Below are positions 18,783 through 27,671 of a DNA stretch of 64,000 bases, in pieces. The stretch is from the NCBI RefSeq assembly GCF_000238915.1, contig NZ_BAEG01000116.1, positions 21,501 through 85,500 of the forward strand, written 5' to 3'. The notes under the pieces are model-generated. The model saw nothing but the letters and a program-made list of their open reading frames with translations. It was not told the origin of the DNA and did no database searches. A program made the position numbers and the translations under genes. Source of the DNA: Arthrobacter globiformis NBRC 12137 (GTDB lineage: Bacteria; Actinomycetota; Actinomycetes; Actinomycetales; Micrococcaceae). Each line of letters opens with the position of its first letter. The first letter of the stretch is position 1.

Positions 18783-20156
18783 TCAGCACTCAATTACATT
18801 CACAGCGAGGCCTCCTCGAGAGGTTTCCTTGTACTTGGTTTTCATGTCGGCTCCGGTGTCGCGCATGGTCTTGATGGCCTTGTCCAGCGACACCTTGTGG
18901 CTGCCGTCCCCGTGCAGGGCCAGCCGCGCGGCGTTGATCGCCTTGACGCTGGCGATCGCGTTCCGCTCGATGCACGGGATCTGCACCAGGCCGCCCACGG
19001 GGTCGCAGGTCAGCCCGAGGTTGTGTTCGATCCCCACCTCAGCGGCGTTCTCCACCTGTTCGGGCGTGCCCCCCAGCACCTCGCAGAGTCCGGCCGCGGC
19101 CATGGAGCATGCGGAGCCGACCTCGCCCTGGCAGCCCACCTCCGCACCGGAGATGGAGGCGTTGATCTTGAACAGAATCCCGACGGCGGCCGCCGCCAGC
19201 AGGAAGCGCACCACACCGTCGTCGTCCGCTCCCGGAACAAACTTCATGTAGTAGTGCAGGACCGCCGGCACGATGCCGGCTGCCCCGTTGGTGGGGGCGG
19301 TGACGATGCGGCCGCCGGCCGCGTTCTCCTCGTTGACGGCCAGCGCGTAGAGGTTCACCCACTCCATGGCGCGGAGCGGGTCCGTGCTGCCGGAGTCCTT
19401 GGACAGGGTCTTGAAGAGCGACGGCGCCCGCCGCCTCACCTTCAACCCGCCGGGAAGGATGCCTTCCGCGGCGCAGCCGTTGTCCACGCATTCGCGCATG
19501 ACGGCCCACAGCTTCAGCAGTTCCTCACGGAGTTCCGCCTCGCTGCGCCAGACCAGTTCGTTGGCGAGCATGACGTCCGAGATGGACATGTTTTCGCGGC
19601 TGCAGATCTCCAGGAGCTCGTTGGCCGTGGTGAAGGGGTACGGCAGCGGGGTTTCGTCCGCAATCACCTTGGCACCGGCGTCGGCATCCCCGTCAACGAC
19701 GAACCCGCCGCCGATGGAGTAGAAGCTCCGTTCGCTCAGCACCGTGCCCGCGTGGTCCAGGGCGCGGAAGGTCATGCCGTTGGGGTGGGCCGGCAGCGAC
19801 TTGCGGCGGTGCAGCACCACGTCCTCGTCCCAGTTGAAGTCCACCCGGTGGTCGCCGCCGATCCGGAGTTCGGCGTCGAGGGCGGCGGCTGCGACCTGGT
19901 CGTCGGCGGTGGAGGTGTCCACCGTCTCCGGTTCCAGGCCCTGCAGGCCCAGCACCACGGCCTTGTCGGAGCCGTGGCCCCGGCCGGTGGCACCCAGGGA
20001 CCCGAAGAGCTCTGCCTGGACCCGGGTGGTGGCACTCAGCAGTCCACCGCCCTTGAGCCCGTCGGCGAACTGCTTTGCCGCCCGCATCGGGCCGACCGTG
20101 TGTGACGACGACGGCCCGATGCCAACGGAAAACAGATCCAGGGCGCTTAGCGCCAT
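18783..20156 (-). CDS. sdaA: L-serine ammonia-lyase, iron-sulfur type
   Basis: A 457-residue single-chain L-serine dehydratase converting serine to pyruvate and ammonia. The N-terminal domain carries the GPSSSHTVGPM motif (residues 14-24). The C-terminal catalytic domain has the [4Fe-4S] cysteines in GCQGEVGSACSM, CDPVGG and PCIERN. The start overlaps the soxG stop by one base (TGATG). In the operon it follows glyA and soxBDAG: sarcosine gives glycine, glyA makes serine from it, and this enzyme sends serine to pyruvate. It gives the operon a complete route into central metabolism. Confidence 0.95.
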   Translation of the reverse strand: MALSALDLFSVGIGPSSSHTVGPMRAAKQFADGLKGGGLLSATTRVQAELFGSLGATGRGHGSDKAVVLGLQGLEPETVDTSTADDQVAAAALDAELRIGGDHRVDFNWDEDVVLHRRKSLPAHPNGMTFRALDHAGTVLSERSFYSIGGGFVVDGDADAGAKVIADETPLPYPFTTANELLEICSRENMSISDVMLANELVWRSEAELREELLKLWAVMRECVDNGCAAEGILPGGLKVRRRAPSLFKTLSKDSGSTDPLRAMEWVNLYALAVNEENAAGGRIVTAPTNGAAGIVPAVLHYYMKFVPGADDDGVVRFLLAAAAVGILFKINASISGAEVGCQGEVGSACSMAAAGLCEVLGGTPEQVENAAEVGIEHNLGLTCDPVGGLVQIPCIERNAIASVKAINAARLALHGDGSHKVSLDKAIKTMRDTGADMKTKYKETSRGGLAVNVIEC

Positions 20157-20791
20157 CAGGGCACCTCGGGGGAAGCGAACTCCCTCATGGCGTCCAGGAG
20201 CCAGCGGCCCAGGTAATCCGCGAACGAGGCGCGGGGGAACAGCCGGAAGCTTTCTTCCCCGGTCTTGAACAGGGCCACCGGGATGTTGCCGACCTCGGTG
20301 TTCAGGGCGGTGCCCGGCTTGAGGGTGCGGGGGTGCAGGTCAAGGGCGCAGCCCTTCTCCAGCACGGCGCGGGCCCGCGGGCCGGACAGCTCGAACGTGG
20401 TGCGGTTGGCGGACAGGTCCACCACCTGCCCGGCGGCGTCGCCCAGGGCGGACTTGAGGGAGCCGATCAGGTCCCCGCCTAGGGAGTCGTGGGCGTCTTC
20501 CGGGGCCACCACCAGGAACTCCTGCGGGCCGAGCCACAGGACGCTGACGCGTTCCGTGCCGCCGACATCGCCGCAGCGCTCCGGCAGGCCGCCGGTGACG
20601 GAGGCAATCCGGGCGCCGGCCTCGGAGCTGCGGTCCACCCGGACTCCGACCATGGTCTGGAACGGACCCTCGTTCAGGGTGACGGTTCCCTGCACGGACC
20701 CGGTGTCGAATGCTTCGGCCAGGTGTGAGGCTGGGCTGCGGCGGATTTCCCGGAGTCCATTGATGCCTGTGAAGGCTGCGGTGTTAGCCAT
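20156..20791 (-). CDS. soxG: sarcosine oxidase subunit gamma
   Basis: A 211-residue gamma subunit of heterotetrameric sarcosine oxidase; the fold is related to the folate-binding T-protein family and it holds the complex together. ATG 20791 is chosen because GAAGGGAC lies upstream and the start overlaps the soxA stop by 8 bases (ATGGCTAA). The family features SPASHLAEAF near the N-terminus and the LWLGPQEFLVVAP segment are present. Identity rests on these and on the gene order. Confidence 0.93.
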   Translation of the reverse strand: MANTAAFTGINGLREIRRSPASHLAEAFDTGSVQGTVTLNEGPFQTMVGVRVDRSSEAGARIASVTGGLPERCGDVGGTERVSVLWLGPQEFLVVAPEDAHDSLGGDLIGSLKSALGDAAGQVVDLSANRTTFELSGPRARAVLEKGCALDLHPRTLKPGTALNTEVGNIPVALFKTGEESFRLFPRASFADYLGRWLLDAMREFASPEVP

Positions 20792-23726
20792 CTTTGCGGG
20801 TCCCTTCGGGGTCAAAAAGTACGGTTTCGGCCACGACTACGTCGACGAGCTGGTTGCCTGCAGCGGCCACCAGGGTCTCGCCGATCCGGTTGCGGCCGTT
20901 CTTGATCAGGGCCAGGCCGAACGAGCGGCCCAGCGCGGCGCTGTGGTAGCTGGAAGTCACGAAGCCCTGCATCGGGACGGGGCCGTAGGCGGGGCTGGTG
21001 CTGATGCCCTTTTCCACCAGCTGGGTTCCTTCCGGAAGCCTCAGCGAGCCGTCCACCGGCAGGACGCTGACCAGGTGCTTGCGGTCATCGCGCTGCTGGT
21101 CCAGCCGGGAGTAGGAGCGCTTGCCGATGAAGTCCTTGGCCTTGGAGACGATCCATTCCATGCCGGCATCCTGCGGGGTGACCGTGCCGTCGGTGTCCTG
21201 CCCGACGATCGGGTAGCCCTTCTCGGCACGCAGCACGTGCATGGTCTCGGTGCCGTAGGGGGTGATGTTGAACTCGGCACCTGCCGCGGCAACGGATTCC
21301 CAGGTGTTCAGCCCGTACCAGGACGGCACGTTGATTTCGTAGGCCAGTTCACCGGAGAACGAGATCCGGCAGATGCGGGCCTTCACGCCGGACGCGAGGG
21401 TGGTTTCGCGGAAGGTCATGAATGGGAAGGCCTCGGCGTCGAGTCCGCCGTTGGCGGCCAGTTCCGGGGCAACCTTGGCGATGACGTCGCGGGACTTGGG
21501 CCCGACGACGGCGATCGTGCTCCACTGTTCGGTCACCGAGGTGCAGTGCACGTCGAGTTCCGGCCATTCGGTCTGCAGCCATTCCTCCAGCCAGTCCAGC
21601 ACCTTGGCGGCGCCGCCGGTGGTGGTGGTCATGAAGTAGGTTTCCTCGTCCAGGCGCAGGGTCACGCCGTCGTCGAAGATCATGCCGTCCGAGAGGCACA
21701 TGACCCCGTAGCGGGCGGAGCCCGGGGCCAGCTTCTTGAACGCGTTGGTGTAGATCCGGTTCAGGAACTCACCGGCGTCCTTGCCGCGGATTTCGATCTT
21801 GCCGAGGGTGGTGGCGTCCATGAAGCCCACGGAGTCGCGGACGGCGGCGCACTCGCGGAGCACAGCCTCGTCCATGTCTTCCCCGTTCTGCGGGTAGTAC
21901 CACGGACGCTTCCACTGCCCGACGTCCTCGAACAGTGCGCCCTGGGCAACGTGCCACGGGTGGATCGAGGTGACGCGGGCGGGATCGAACAGCTCGCCGC
22001 GCTGGCGGCCGGCCAGCGCCGCGAAGGCCACCGGGGTGAACGGCGCACGGTAGGTGGTGGTGCCGATGTCGCCGATGCCCCGGGACGCTTCGCCTGCGGT
22101 GCGCAGTGCAGCGGCGATGACGCCGATCGCGTTGACGCCGGACGTCTTGCCCTGGTCGTTGGCGGTGCTGATGGAGGTGTAGCGCTTGACGTGCTCCACG
22201 GACCGCATGCCGGCACCGGTGGAGCGCAGGACGTCGGCCACGGACTGGTCACGCTGGAAGTCGACGAAGTGGTGGTGCCAGTCGTCGGGGGTTCCGGTCT
22301 GGCCGGGGACCAACCACAGCTGGCGGGTCGGGGCGGATGCCTTCGGCTCCGCCAGGGCGGAGGGCTCGACGGCGGTCTCGAAGCCGGCGGCGATCGCGGC
22401 CGCGGCTCCGGCCGAGATGCCCTCGGCGAGGCAGTCCGCGAGTTCGAAGCTGCCGCGGCCGGAACCGATGGTCTGCTGGTTCGGAACCACGGTGGCCGGC
22501 ACGAAGGCCGCGAGGTCCTCGTCCCAGCGCAGCTTGCCCTGGCGCTGCGAGTGCAGGTGCACCAGCGGGCTCCAGCCGCCGGACACTGCCAGCAGGTCGG
22601 CGGCGATCTCTTCGATGCCCGAGGTGAGTTCGCCGTCGTCGTTGATGCTGCGGACGGTGACGCTGTTCAGGCGGCCGTCCGAGCCGGCGGCCGTGTTGGC
22701 AACCGCGCTGCCGATGAGCACCCGGGTGCCGGCTTCGACGGCGGCGGCAGCCACCGGCGTGAGGGCCGGACGGGCGTCGACGACGGCCGCGACCTTGACG
22801 CCGGCGGCGAGGAGGTCCGCGGCCAGGGCGTAGGCGCTGTCGTTGGTGGTGTTGATGACCACGCGGGACCCGGCGGCCACGGCGTAGCGGTTCAGGTAGC
22901 TGCGGACAGCCGAGGCGAGCATGATGCCCGGGCGGTCGTTGTTCTCGAACACCAGCGGACGCTCGTGGGCGCCCGGGGCCAGGACAACCTGGCTGGCACG
23001 GATGTGCCAGATGCGCTGCCGGGAGACGCCGGCGGCGGCCGGGCTGGAGAGGTGGTCGGTGCGGTTCTGCACGGCGATGACGTAGTTGGCGTCGTAGGCG
23101 CCGAAGGCGGTGGTGCGGTTCAGCACGGTGCTTTCGGCACCGGAGACGAGTTCAGCCTCGACGTCGGCAACCCATTCCAGGGCGGGCTTGCCCTCGATGG
23201 TTTCCGCCAGTTCGGAGGCGGTGGAACCGGAGAGCAGCGAACCGCCGAGTTCGGGCTGGTCGTCCATCAGGATGACGCGGGCGCCGGTGCGGACTGCTTC
23301 GCGGGCCGCGGCCAGGCCGGCGGGGCCGCCGCCGATGACGAGGATGTCGGTGTGGACGTACTTCTTGTCGTACTCGGCGCGGTCATCCGCGGGGTCCAGC
23401 TTGCCCAGGCCGTTCAGGAAGCCGGCCTTCAGGCCGTCCACCAGCGAAACGGTGGTGGCGGGAAGCATGGACTCGGCAACATCACCGGGGAACCGGGCTT
23501 CGATCCGGACCAGGGCGTTGGGCTCTTCCACGCCGGCCGCCAGGATGCCGCGGGCACGGTCCTCGTACAGCGAGTTGCCGGCGGCGATGCGGCCGTTGGC
23601 CAGCAGCGCGGAGGCCAGGGTGTCGCCCGGGTGTCCGGTGAATTCCTCGCCGTCCACGGTGAAGCGCCAGGAGATGCTGCGGTCGATGCGGCCGCCGGTG
23701 CTGAGGCGCGCGTTCTGGGAGGTCAC
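20784..23726 (-). CDS. soxA: sarcosine oxidase subunit alpha
   Basis: The 980-residue large subunit. It begins with a small 2Fe-2S-like domain (no cluster cysteines apparent; DGEEFTGHPGDTLASALLANG region broken by the usual family pattern), then a disulfide-oxidoreductase-like domain that binds NAD+ (GGGPAG at 132-137), and a C-terminal GCV_T-like folate domain (about 600-970). Known enzymes of this type demethylate sarcosine with O2 and tetrahydrofolate to give glycine, hydrogen peroxide and 5,10-methylene-THF. Length matches the family (about 965-1000). It lies between soxD and soxG. Confidence 0.95.
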   Translation of the reverse strand: MTSQNARLSTGGRIDRSISWRFTVDGEEFTGHPGDTLASALLANGRIAAGNSLYEDRARGILAAGVEEPNALVRIEARFPGDVAESMLPATTVSLVDGLKAGFLNGLGKLDPADDRAEYDKKYVHTDILVIGGGPAGLAAAREAVRTGARVILMDDQPELGGSLLSGSTASELAETIEGKPALEWVADVEAELVSGAESTVLNRTTAFGAYDANYVIAVQNRTDHLSSPAAAGVSRQRIWHIRASQVVLAPGAHERPLVFENNDRPGIMLASAVRSYLNRYAVAAGSRVVINTTNDSAYALAADLLAAGVKVAAVVDARPALTPVAAAAVEAGTRVLIGSAVANTAAGSDGRLNSVTVRSINDDGELTSGIEEIAADLLAVSGGWSPLVHLHSQRQGKLRWDEDLAAFVPATVVPNQQTIGSGRGSFELADCLAEGISAGAAAAIAAGFETAVEPSALAEPKASAPTRQLWLVPGQTGTPDDWHHHFVDFQRDQSVADVLRSTGAGMRSVEHVKRYTSISTANDQGKTSGVNAIGVIAAALRTAGEASRGIGDIGTTTYRAPFTPVAFAALAGRQRGELFDPARVTSIHPWHVAQGALFEDVGQWKRPWYYPQNGEDMDEAVLRECAAVRDSVGFMDATTLGKIEIRGKDAGEFLNRIYTNAFKKLAPGSARYGVMCLSDGMIFDDGVTLRLDEETYFMTTTTGGAAKVLDWLEEWLQTEWPELDVHCTSVTEQWSTIAVVGPKSRDVIAKVAPELAANGGLDAEAFPFMTFRETTLASGVKARICRISFSGELAYEINVPSWYGLNTWESVAAAGAEFNITPYGTETMHVLRAEKGYPIVGQDTDGTVTPQDAGMEWIVSKAKDFIGKRSYSRLDQQRDDRKHLVSVLPVDGSLRLPEGTQLVEKGISTSPAYGPVPMQGFVTSSYHSAALGRSFGLALIKNGRNRIGETLVAAAGNQLVDVVVAETVLFDPEGTRKDG

Positions 23727-23801
23727 TTGGTCGCTCCTTCCGGGGCGGTGCTGGGGCTGAGGGGGGTGGTGCTGGCGGCGCCGGTGCTCGCGGTGCCGGT
23801 G

Positions 23802-24095
23802 TCAGCTGCGGGTGGGACGGGCGCGGCGGGCCGCGGCACCCCCCATCTGGTACACGGCCTGGATGTCGTATGTGACCGTGTCGCGGAGCATGTTGAACCA
23901 CTGCCGGCAGCCGGTGCTGTGCACCCACCGTTCGGCGAAGGTGCCCTTGGTGTTTTCGCGGTAGAACAGGTACTCGGCCCATTCCCGGTCGGTGAGGTCG
24001 TTGGGGTTCTCGGGGTAGGGCACGTGGGCCTGGCCGCCGTAGTGGAACTCGGTTTCGTCCCGCGGGCCGCAGTTGGGGCAGGAGATAAGCAGCAT
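23802..24095 (-). CDS. soxD: sarcosine oxidase subunit delta
   Basis: A 97-residue zinc-binding subunit. Cys6 and Cys9 in the opening SCPNCGPRDETEF motif, together with His59 and Cys63, are the zinc ligands of the family. The C-terminal tail is Arg/Ala rich. It sits between soxB and soxA, as in other actinobacterial operons. A 75-base GC-rich spacer separates it from soxA, longer than the other junctions. Confidence 0.94.
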   Translation of the reverse strand: MLLISCPNCGPRDETEFHYGGQAHVPYPENPNDLTDREWAEYLFYRENTKGTFAERWVHSTGCRQWFNMLRDTVTYDIQAVYQMGGAAARRARPTRS

Positions 24096-24125
24096 GTGCG
24101 TCTTCTTCTTTCTTGTGGACCGTGG

Positions 24126-25346
24126 CTAGTGGGCGACGGCGGCTGCGCCGTGTTCGTCGATCAGGGCACCGGTTTCGAAGCGTTCCAGGGCAAACGGCCT
24201 GTTGAGCTTGTGCGGTGCTCCGGTCGCGATGGTGTGCGCGAAGGTCAGACCGGCAGCCGGCGTGCCCTTGAAGCCGCCGGTTCCCCAGCCGCAGTTGACG
24301 AACATGTTGTCCACCGGGGTGGTGCCCACGATCGGTGAGGCATCGAGGGTGGTGTCAACGATGCCGCCCCAGGTCCGGAGCACGTGTGCCCGGGCAAAGA
24401 TCGGGAACAGTTCGACGGCGGCCGCCATCTGGTGCTCGATCACGTGGAAGGAACCGCGCTGGCCGTAGCCGTTGTAGGAGTCGACACCGGCGCCCATGAC
24501 CAGCTCACCCTTGTGCGCCTGGGAGACGTACACGTGGACGTGGTTGGACATGACGACGGTGGGGTGCACGGGCTCGTGCAGCTCGGAGACCAGGGCCTGC
24601 AGCGGGTGGGACTGGATGGGGAGCCGGAAGCCGGCCATTTCCGCCAGGACCGAGCTGTGGCCGGCGGCGCAGAGGCCCACCTTCTCGGTGTTGATGGTGC
24701 CGCGGTTGGTCTTGACGCCCACCACGCGGTTGCCGTCCTTGACGAAGCCGGTAACTTCGCAGTTCTGGATGATGTCCACGCCCATCTCGTCACACTTGCG
24801 GGCGAAGGCCCAGGCGACGTGGTCGTGCTTGGCGATGCCGGCGCGCGGCTGGTAGGTGGCGCCCATGACCGGGTAGCGGATGTCGTCGCGGATGTTCAGG
24901 ATGGGGCAGAGTTCCTTGACCTGCTGCGGGTCGAGCCATTCCGCGTCCACGCCGTTGAGCTTGTTGGCGCCCACACGGCGGATGCTCTCGCGCACGTCGC
25001 CCAGGGTGTGGGCCAGGTTCATCACACCGCGCTGGCTGAAGAGGAAGTCGTACTCCAGCTCCTCGGGCAGGATCTCCCACAGCTTCAGGGCGTGCTCATA
25101 GATGGCGGCGCTCTCGTCCCAGAGGTAGTTGGAACGGATGATGGTGGTGTTGCGGGCCATGTTGCCGCCGGCCAGCCAGCCCTTTTCCAGCACCGCGATG
25201 TTGGTCATGCCGTGGTTCTTGGCCAGGAAGTATGCGGTGGCCAGGCCGTGCCCGCCGCCGCCGACGATCACGGCGTCATAGGAGGACTTGGGCTCGGGGT
25301 TGTGCCACAGGAAATCCGGGTGCTCCGGGAGCTGGTGGGTGCTCAC
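24126..25346 (-). CDS. soxB: sarcosine oxidase subunit beta
   Basis: The 406-residue subunit that oxidises sarcosine. It has an FAD-binding DAO fold with the GGGGHG motif at residues 29-34. His174 in the GIAKHDHVAW segment corresponds to the His that covalently binds FMN in characterised corynebacterial enzymes (reported there as His173). The C-terminus has the GWGTGGFKGTPAAG loop. The start overlaps the glyA stop (ATGA). Works with soxA, soxD and soxG in the cytoplasm. Confidence 0.96.
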   Translation of the reverse strand: MSTHQLPEHPDFLWHNPEPKSSYDAVIVGGGGHGLATAYFLAKNHGMTNIAVLEKGWLAGGNMARNTTIIRSNYLWDESAAIYEHALKLWEILPEELEYDFLFSQRGVMNLAHTLGDVRESIRRVGANKLNGVDAEWLDPQQVKELCPILNIRDDIRYPVMGATYQPRAGIAKHDHVAWAFARKCDEMGVDIIQNCEVTGFVKDGNRVVGVKTNRGTINTEKVGLCAAGHSSVLAEMAGFRLPIQSHPLQALVSELHEPVHPTVVMSNHVHVYVSQAHKGELVMGAGVDSYNGYGQRGSFHVIEHQMAAAVELFPIFARAHVLRTWGGIVDTTLDASPIVGTTPVDNMFVNCGWGTGGFKGTPAAGLTFAHTIATGAPHKLNRPFALERFETGALIDEHGAAAVAH

Positions 25347-26683
25347 TGGGCTGCTCCAATCATGTCATCTTCGAAGGCGGCAATCTCGGGTGCGCCGCTG
25401 AGCTGGGGGTACAGGGGGAACTGCTCGGCCAGTGCAGTGACGCGGGCGCGGAGTTCGACGGCGGTGCCGTCGACGAGCGTTCCGGTGCCGGCGGCAGTGG
25501 TCAGCGCTGTGGCGATGATGTCCGCTACCTCGGTGAACTCGGTGGCGCCGAAGCCGCGGGTGGCCAGGGCGGGGGTACCGATCCGGAGGCCGGAGGAAAC
25601 CATCGGCGGGCGGGGGTCGAAGGGGACGGCGTTGCGGTTGACGGTGATGCCGATCCGGTGCAGCGTGTCCTCGGCCTGCTGGCCGTCCAGCTCGGAGTTC
25701 CGCAGGTCAACGAGGACCAGGTGGACGTCCGTGCCGCCGTTGACCACGGTGATGCCGGCGGCTTCGACGTCGGGCTGCAGGAAGCGCTCGGCCAGCAGCT
25801 TTGCGCCCTCGAGGACGCGCTCCTGGCGCTCCTTGAAGCCCTCGGTTGCTGCCAGCTTGAAGGCCACGGCCTTGGCGGCGATGACGTGCTCCAGCGGGCC
25901 GCCCTGCTGGCCGGGGAAGACGGCGCTGTTGATCTTCTTGGCGTACTGCTCCTTGGCGAGGATGACGCCGCCGCGGGGACCGCCCAGGGTCTTGTGCGTG
26001 GTGGTGGTGACGACGTCGGCGTACGGCACCGGGTTCGGGTGCAGGCCGGCGGCGACGAGGCCGGCGAAGTGGGCCATGTCCACCATCAGGTAGGCACCGA
26101 CGAGGTCGGCGATCCGGCGGAACTCGGCGAAGTCGAGCTGGCGGGAGTAGGCGGACCAGCCGGCCACGATGAGCTTCGGCTTGTGCTCCAGGGCCAGGGC
26201 CTCGACCTCGGCCATGTCCACGCGGAAGTCGGACTCGCGGACGTGGTACGGGACCACGTTGTAGAGCTTGCCGGAGAAGTTGATGCGCATGCCGTGGGTG
26301 AGGTGGCCGCCGTGGGCCAGGTCCAGGCCGAGGATGGTGTCGCCCGGGTTCAGCAGCGCGAACATGGCGGCGGCGTTGGCCTGCGCGCCGGAGTGCGGCT
26401 GGACGTTGGCGAACTCGGCGCCGAAGAGTGCCTTCACGCGGTCGATGGCCAGCTGCTCGACGACGTCGACGTGCTCGCAGCCGCCGTAATAGCGCTTGCC
26501 CGGGTAGCCCTCGGCGTACTTGTTCGTGAGGACCGAGCCCTGCGCCTCCATGACGGCCGCAGGAGCGAAGTTCTCCGAGGCGATCATTTCCAGCGTGGAC
26601 TGCTGGCGGTCCAGCTCGCGTGCGACGGCCTGCTGGATCTCGGGATCGACTGCGGAAAGTCGGTCGTTCAACTGCTCAACCAC
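25343..26683 (-). CDS. glyA: serine hydroxymethyltransferase
   Basis: A 446-residue PLP enzyme that joins glycine and 5,10-methylene-THF to serine. Lys231 in TTTTHKTLGGPRGG binds the cofactor, and the N-terminal IASENF motif contacts substrate. The start is GTG 26683, preceded by AAGGAG. It heads the operon glyA-soxBDAG-sdaA-purU, so both products of sarcosine oxidase, glycine and methylene-THF, are consumed by the first gene product. This is probably a dedicated second copy; housekeeping glyA would be elsewhere. Confidence 0.96.
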   Translation of the reverse strand: MVEQLNDRLSAVDPEIQQAVARELDRQQSTLEMIASENFAPAAVMEAQGSVLTNKYAEGYPGKRYYGGCEHVDVVEQLAIDRVKALFGAEFANVQPHSGAQANAAAMFALLNPGDTILGLDLAHGGHLTHGMRINFSGKLYNVVPYHVRESDFRVDMAEVEALALEHKPKLIVAGWSAYSRQLDFAEFRRIADLVGAYLMVDMAHFAGLVAAGLHPNPVPYADVVTTTTHKTLGGPRGGVILAKEQYAKKINSAVFPGQQGGPLEHVIAAKAVAFKLAATEGFKERQERVLEGAKLLAERFLQPDVEAAGITVVNGGTDVHLVLVDLRNSELDGQQAEDTLHRIGITVNRNAVPFDPRPPMVSSGLRIGTPALATRGFGATEFTEVADIIATALTTAAGTGTLVDGTAVELRARVTALAEQFPLYPQLSGAPEIAAFEDDMIGAAQ

Positions 26684-26711
26684 GAATGCTCCTTATGAAA
26701 TACCACTTTGC

Positions 26712-26749
26712 TTATGACTGATATATCAGTGTGAGGTCAATGGTATGAT
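26712..26749. promoter_or_regulatory. divergent sarcosine-operon/GntR promoters with shared operator
   Basis: On the minus strand, TTGACC (26735-26740) and TCATAA (26712-26717) are 17 bases apart and point to glyA. The spacer contains the perfect palindrome ACTGATATATCAGT (26717-26730). On the plus strand an extended -10 (TGG then TATGAT, 26741-26749) points to the GntR gene. One repressor bound to the palindrome would cover the sarcosine promoter and lie just upstream of its own. Confidence 0.65.
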
Positions 26750-26783
26750 TGAGCTCACAACATAGTCAATAGCAGGAAGCAAA

Positions 26784-26840
26784 ATGGCACTTCGCTTCCG
26801 CCTGAAGCCCTTGAAAGCAAGGAACGGAGCCTCGCTGTGA
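26784..26840 (+). CDS. 18-residue leader peptide coupled to the GntR gene
   Basis: An ATG at 26784, preceded by AGGA, opens an 18-codon frame rich in Arg, Lys and Leu (begins MALRFRLKPLK). Its TGA overlaps the GTG start of the GntR gene as GTGA. This is the arrangement expected for translational coupling of the regulator to a leader peptide. It contains no glycine or serine run, so classical attenuation is not suggested. Whether it is translated is unproven. Confidence 0.45.
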   Translation: MALRFRLKPLKARNGASL

Positions 26841-27508
26841 ATGCTCTTCCCGCCATGCCACCCGCCGAGGACGAAGCGCTGTCCCAGGCCGAGGCTGCCT
26901 ACCGGCAGCTCCGCGACAAGCTGATCATGCTGGACATCCGCCCGGGTGAGCCCATCAATGACGGCCAGCTGGCGACTGAACTGGGCTTCGGGCGCACGCC
27001 CGTCCGTGAAGCCATCAAGCGGCTGGAGGTGGACCACTTGGTGGTGTCCTACCCCCGCCGGGGAACATTCGCCACCACCGTGGACTTCACGGAACTCGCC
27101 GACGTCTCGGAAATCCGGGAACTTCTTGAGCCGCTCGCGGCGCGCCGGGCTGCCAAGCGGGCCAACACCGCCATGCGCGAGGAGCTGCTGGACGTCGCCA
27201 AGGCCATCTCGGAGCTGGCGCCCACCCCCGCCCAGTCGCGGGAGCTCATGCGCTACGACCTCACGGTGCACCGCCTGATCTACCGTGCCGCGGCCAACCC
27301 GCACCTCGAGGACACCCTGATCCGCTACGACAACCTCGCCACGCGCATCTGGTGCCTGGTCCTGGACAAGGTCCCGTCGGTGAGCGGCCACATCAGCGAG
27401 CATGTGGACCTGCTCAAGGCCGTGGCCGAGGGTGACGCGGACAAGGCGGGCGAGCTCGCACTGCACCACGTCACGAGCTTCGAGGAAACCATCCGCAAGG
27501 TGCTGTGA
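26837..27508 (+). CDS. GntR-family (FCD) regulator of the sarcosine operon
   Basis: A 223-residue FadR-subfamily regulator starting at GTG 26837. The N-terminal winged HTH (about residues 20-80) has the family motif LATELGFGRTPVREAIKRLE. The C-terminal all-helical FCD domain holds the conserved Asp and His residues (including RYDLTVHRLIY and GHISEHVDLL) that usually bind a metal and a carboxylate ligand. Divergence from glyA-sox and the palindrome between them make it the likely repressor of sarcosine use, with sarcosine, glycine or a related acid as inducer by inference. Confidence 0.9.
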   Translation: MNALPAMPPAEDEALSQAEAAYRQLRDKLIMLDIRPGEPINDGQLATELGFGRTPVREAIKRLEVDHLVVSYPRRGTFATTVDFTELADVSEIRELLEPLAARRAAKRANTAMREELLDVAKAISELAPTPAQSRELMRYDLTVHRLIYRAAANPHLEDTLIRYDNLATRIWCLVLDKVPSVSGHISEHVDLLKAVAEGDADKAGELALHHVTSFEETIRKVL

Positions 27509-27671
27509 ACCGCGGCGTCGGATCGCCGCAGGCCTTGTTGGCGGACAGAGCGCTTGTTGACGGTCACGGCGGCGGCTATTCTGCCAGAAACGTCCGCCGC
27601 CAATGAGGGTGACCGCAGGGCCAGGTACCTGCCACTTCCAGGCCTGACCAGCGTTTCGAAAGAGGCACGCC

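Noticed and set aside
20265..24338. A 1357-codon open frame on the plus strand opposite soxG, soxA and soxD
   Set aside because: It is antisense to three well-identified genes. Its composition (Gly/Val/Ala/His rich, no recognisable motif) is typical of a shadow frame in GC-rich DNA.
26684..26836. A glycine riboswitch ahead of glyA or the GntR gene
   Set aside because: The space to glyA is too short for a tandem glycine aptamer and no conserved aptamer sequence is seen; a protein operator explains the region.
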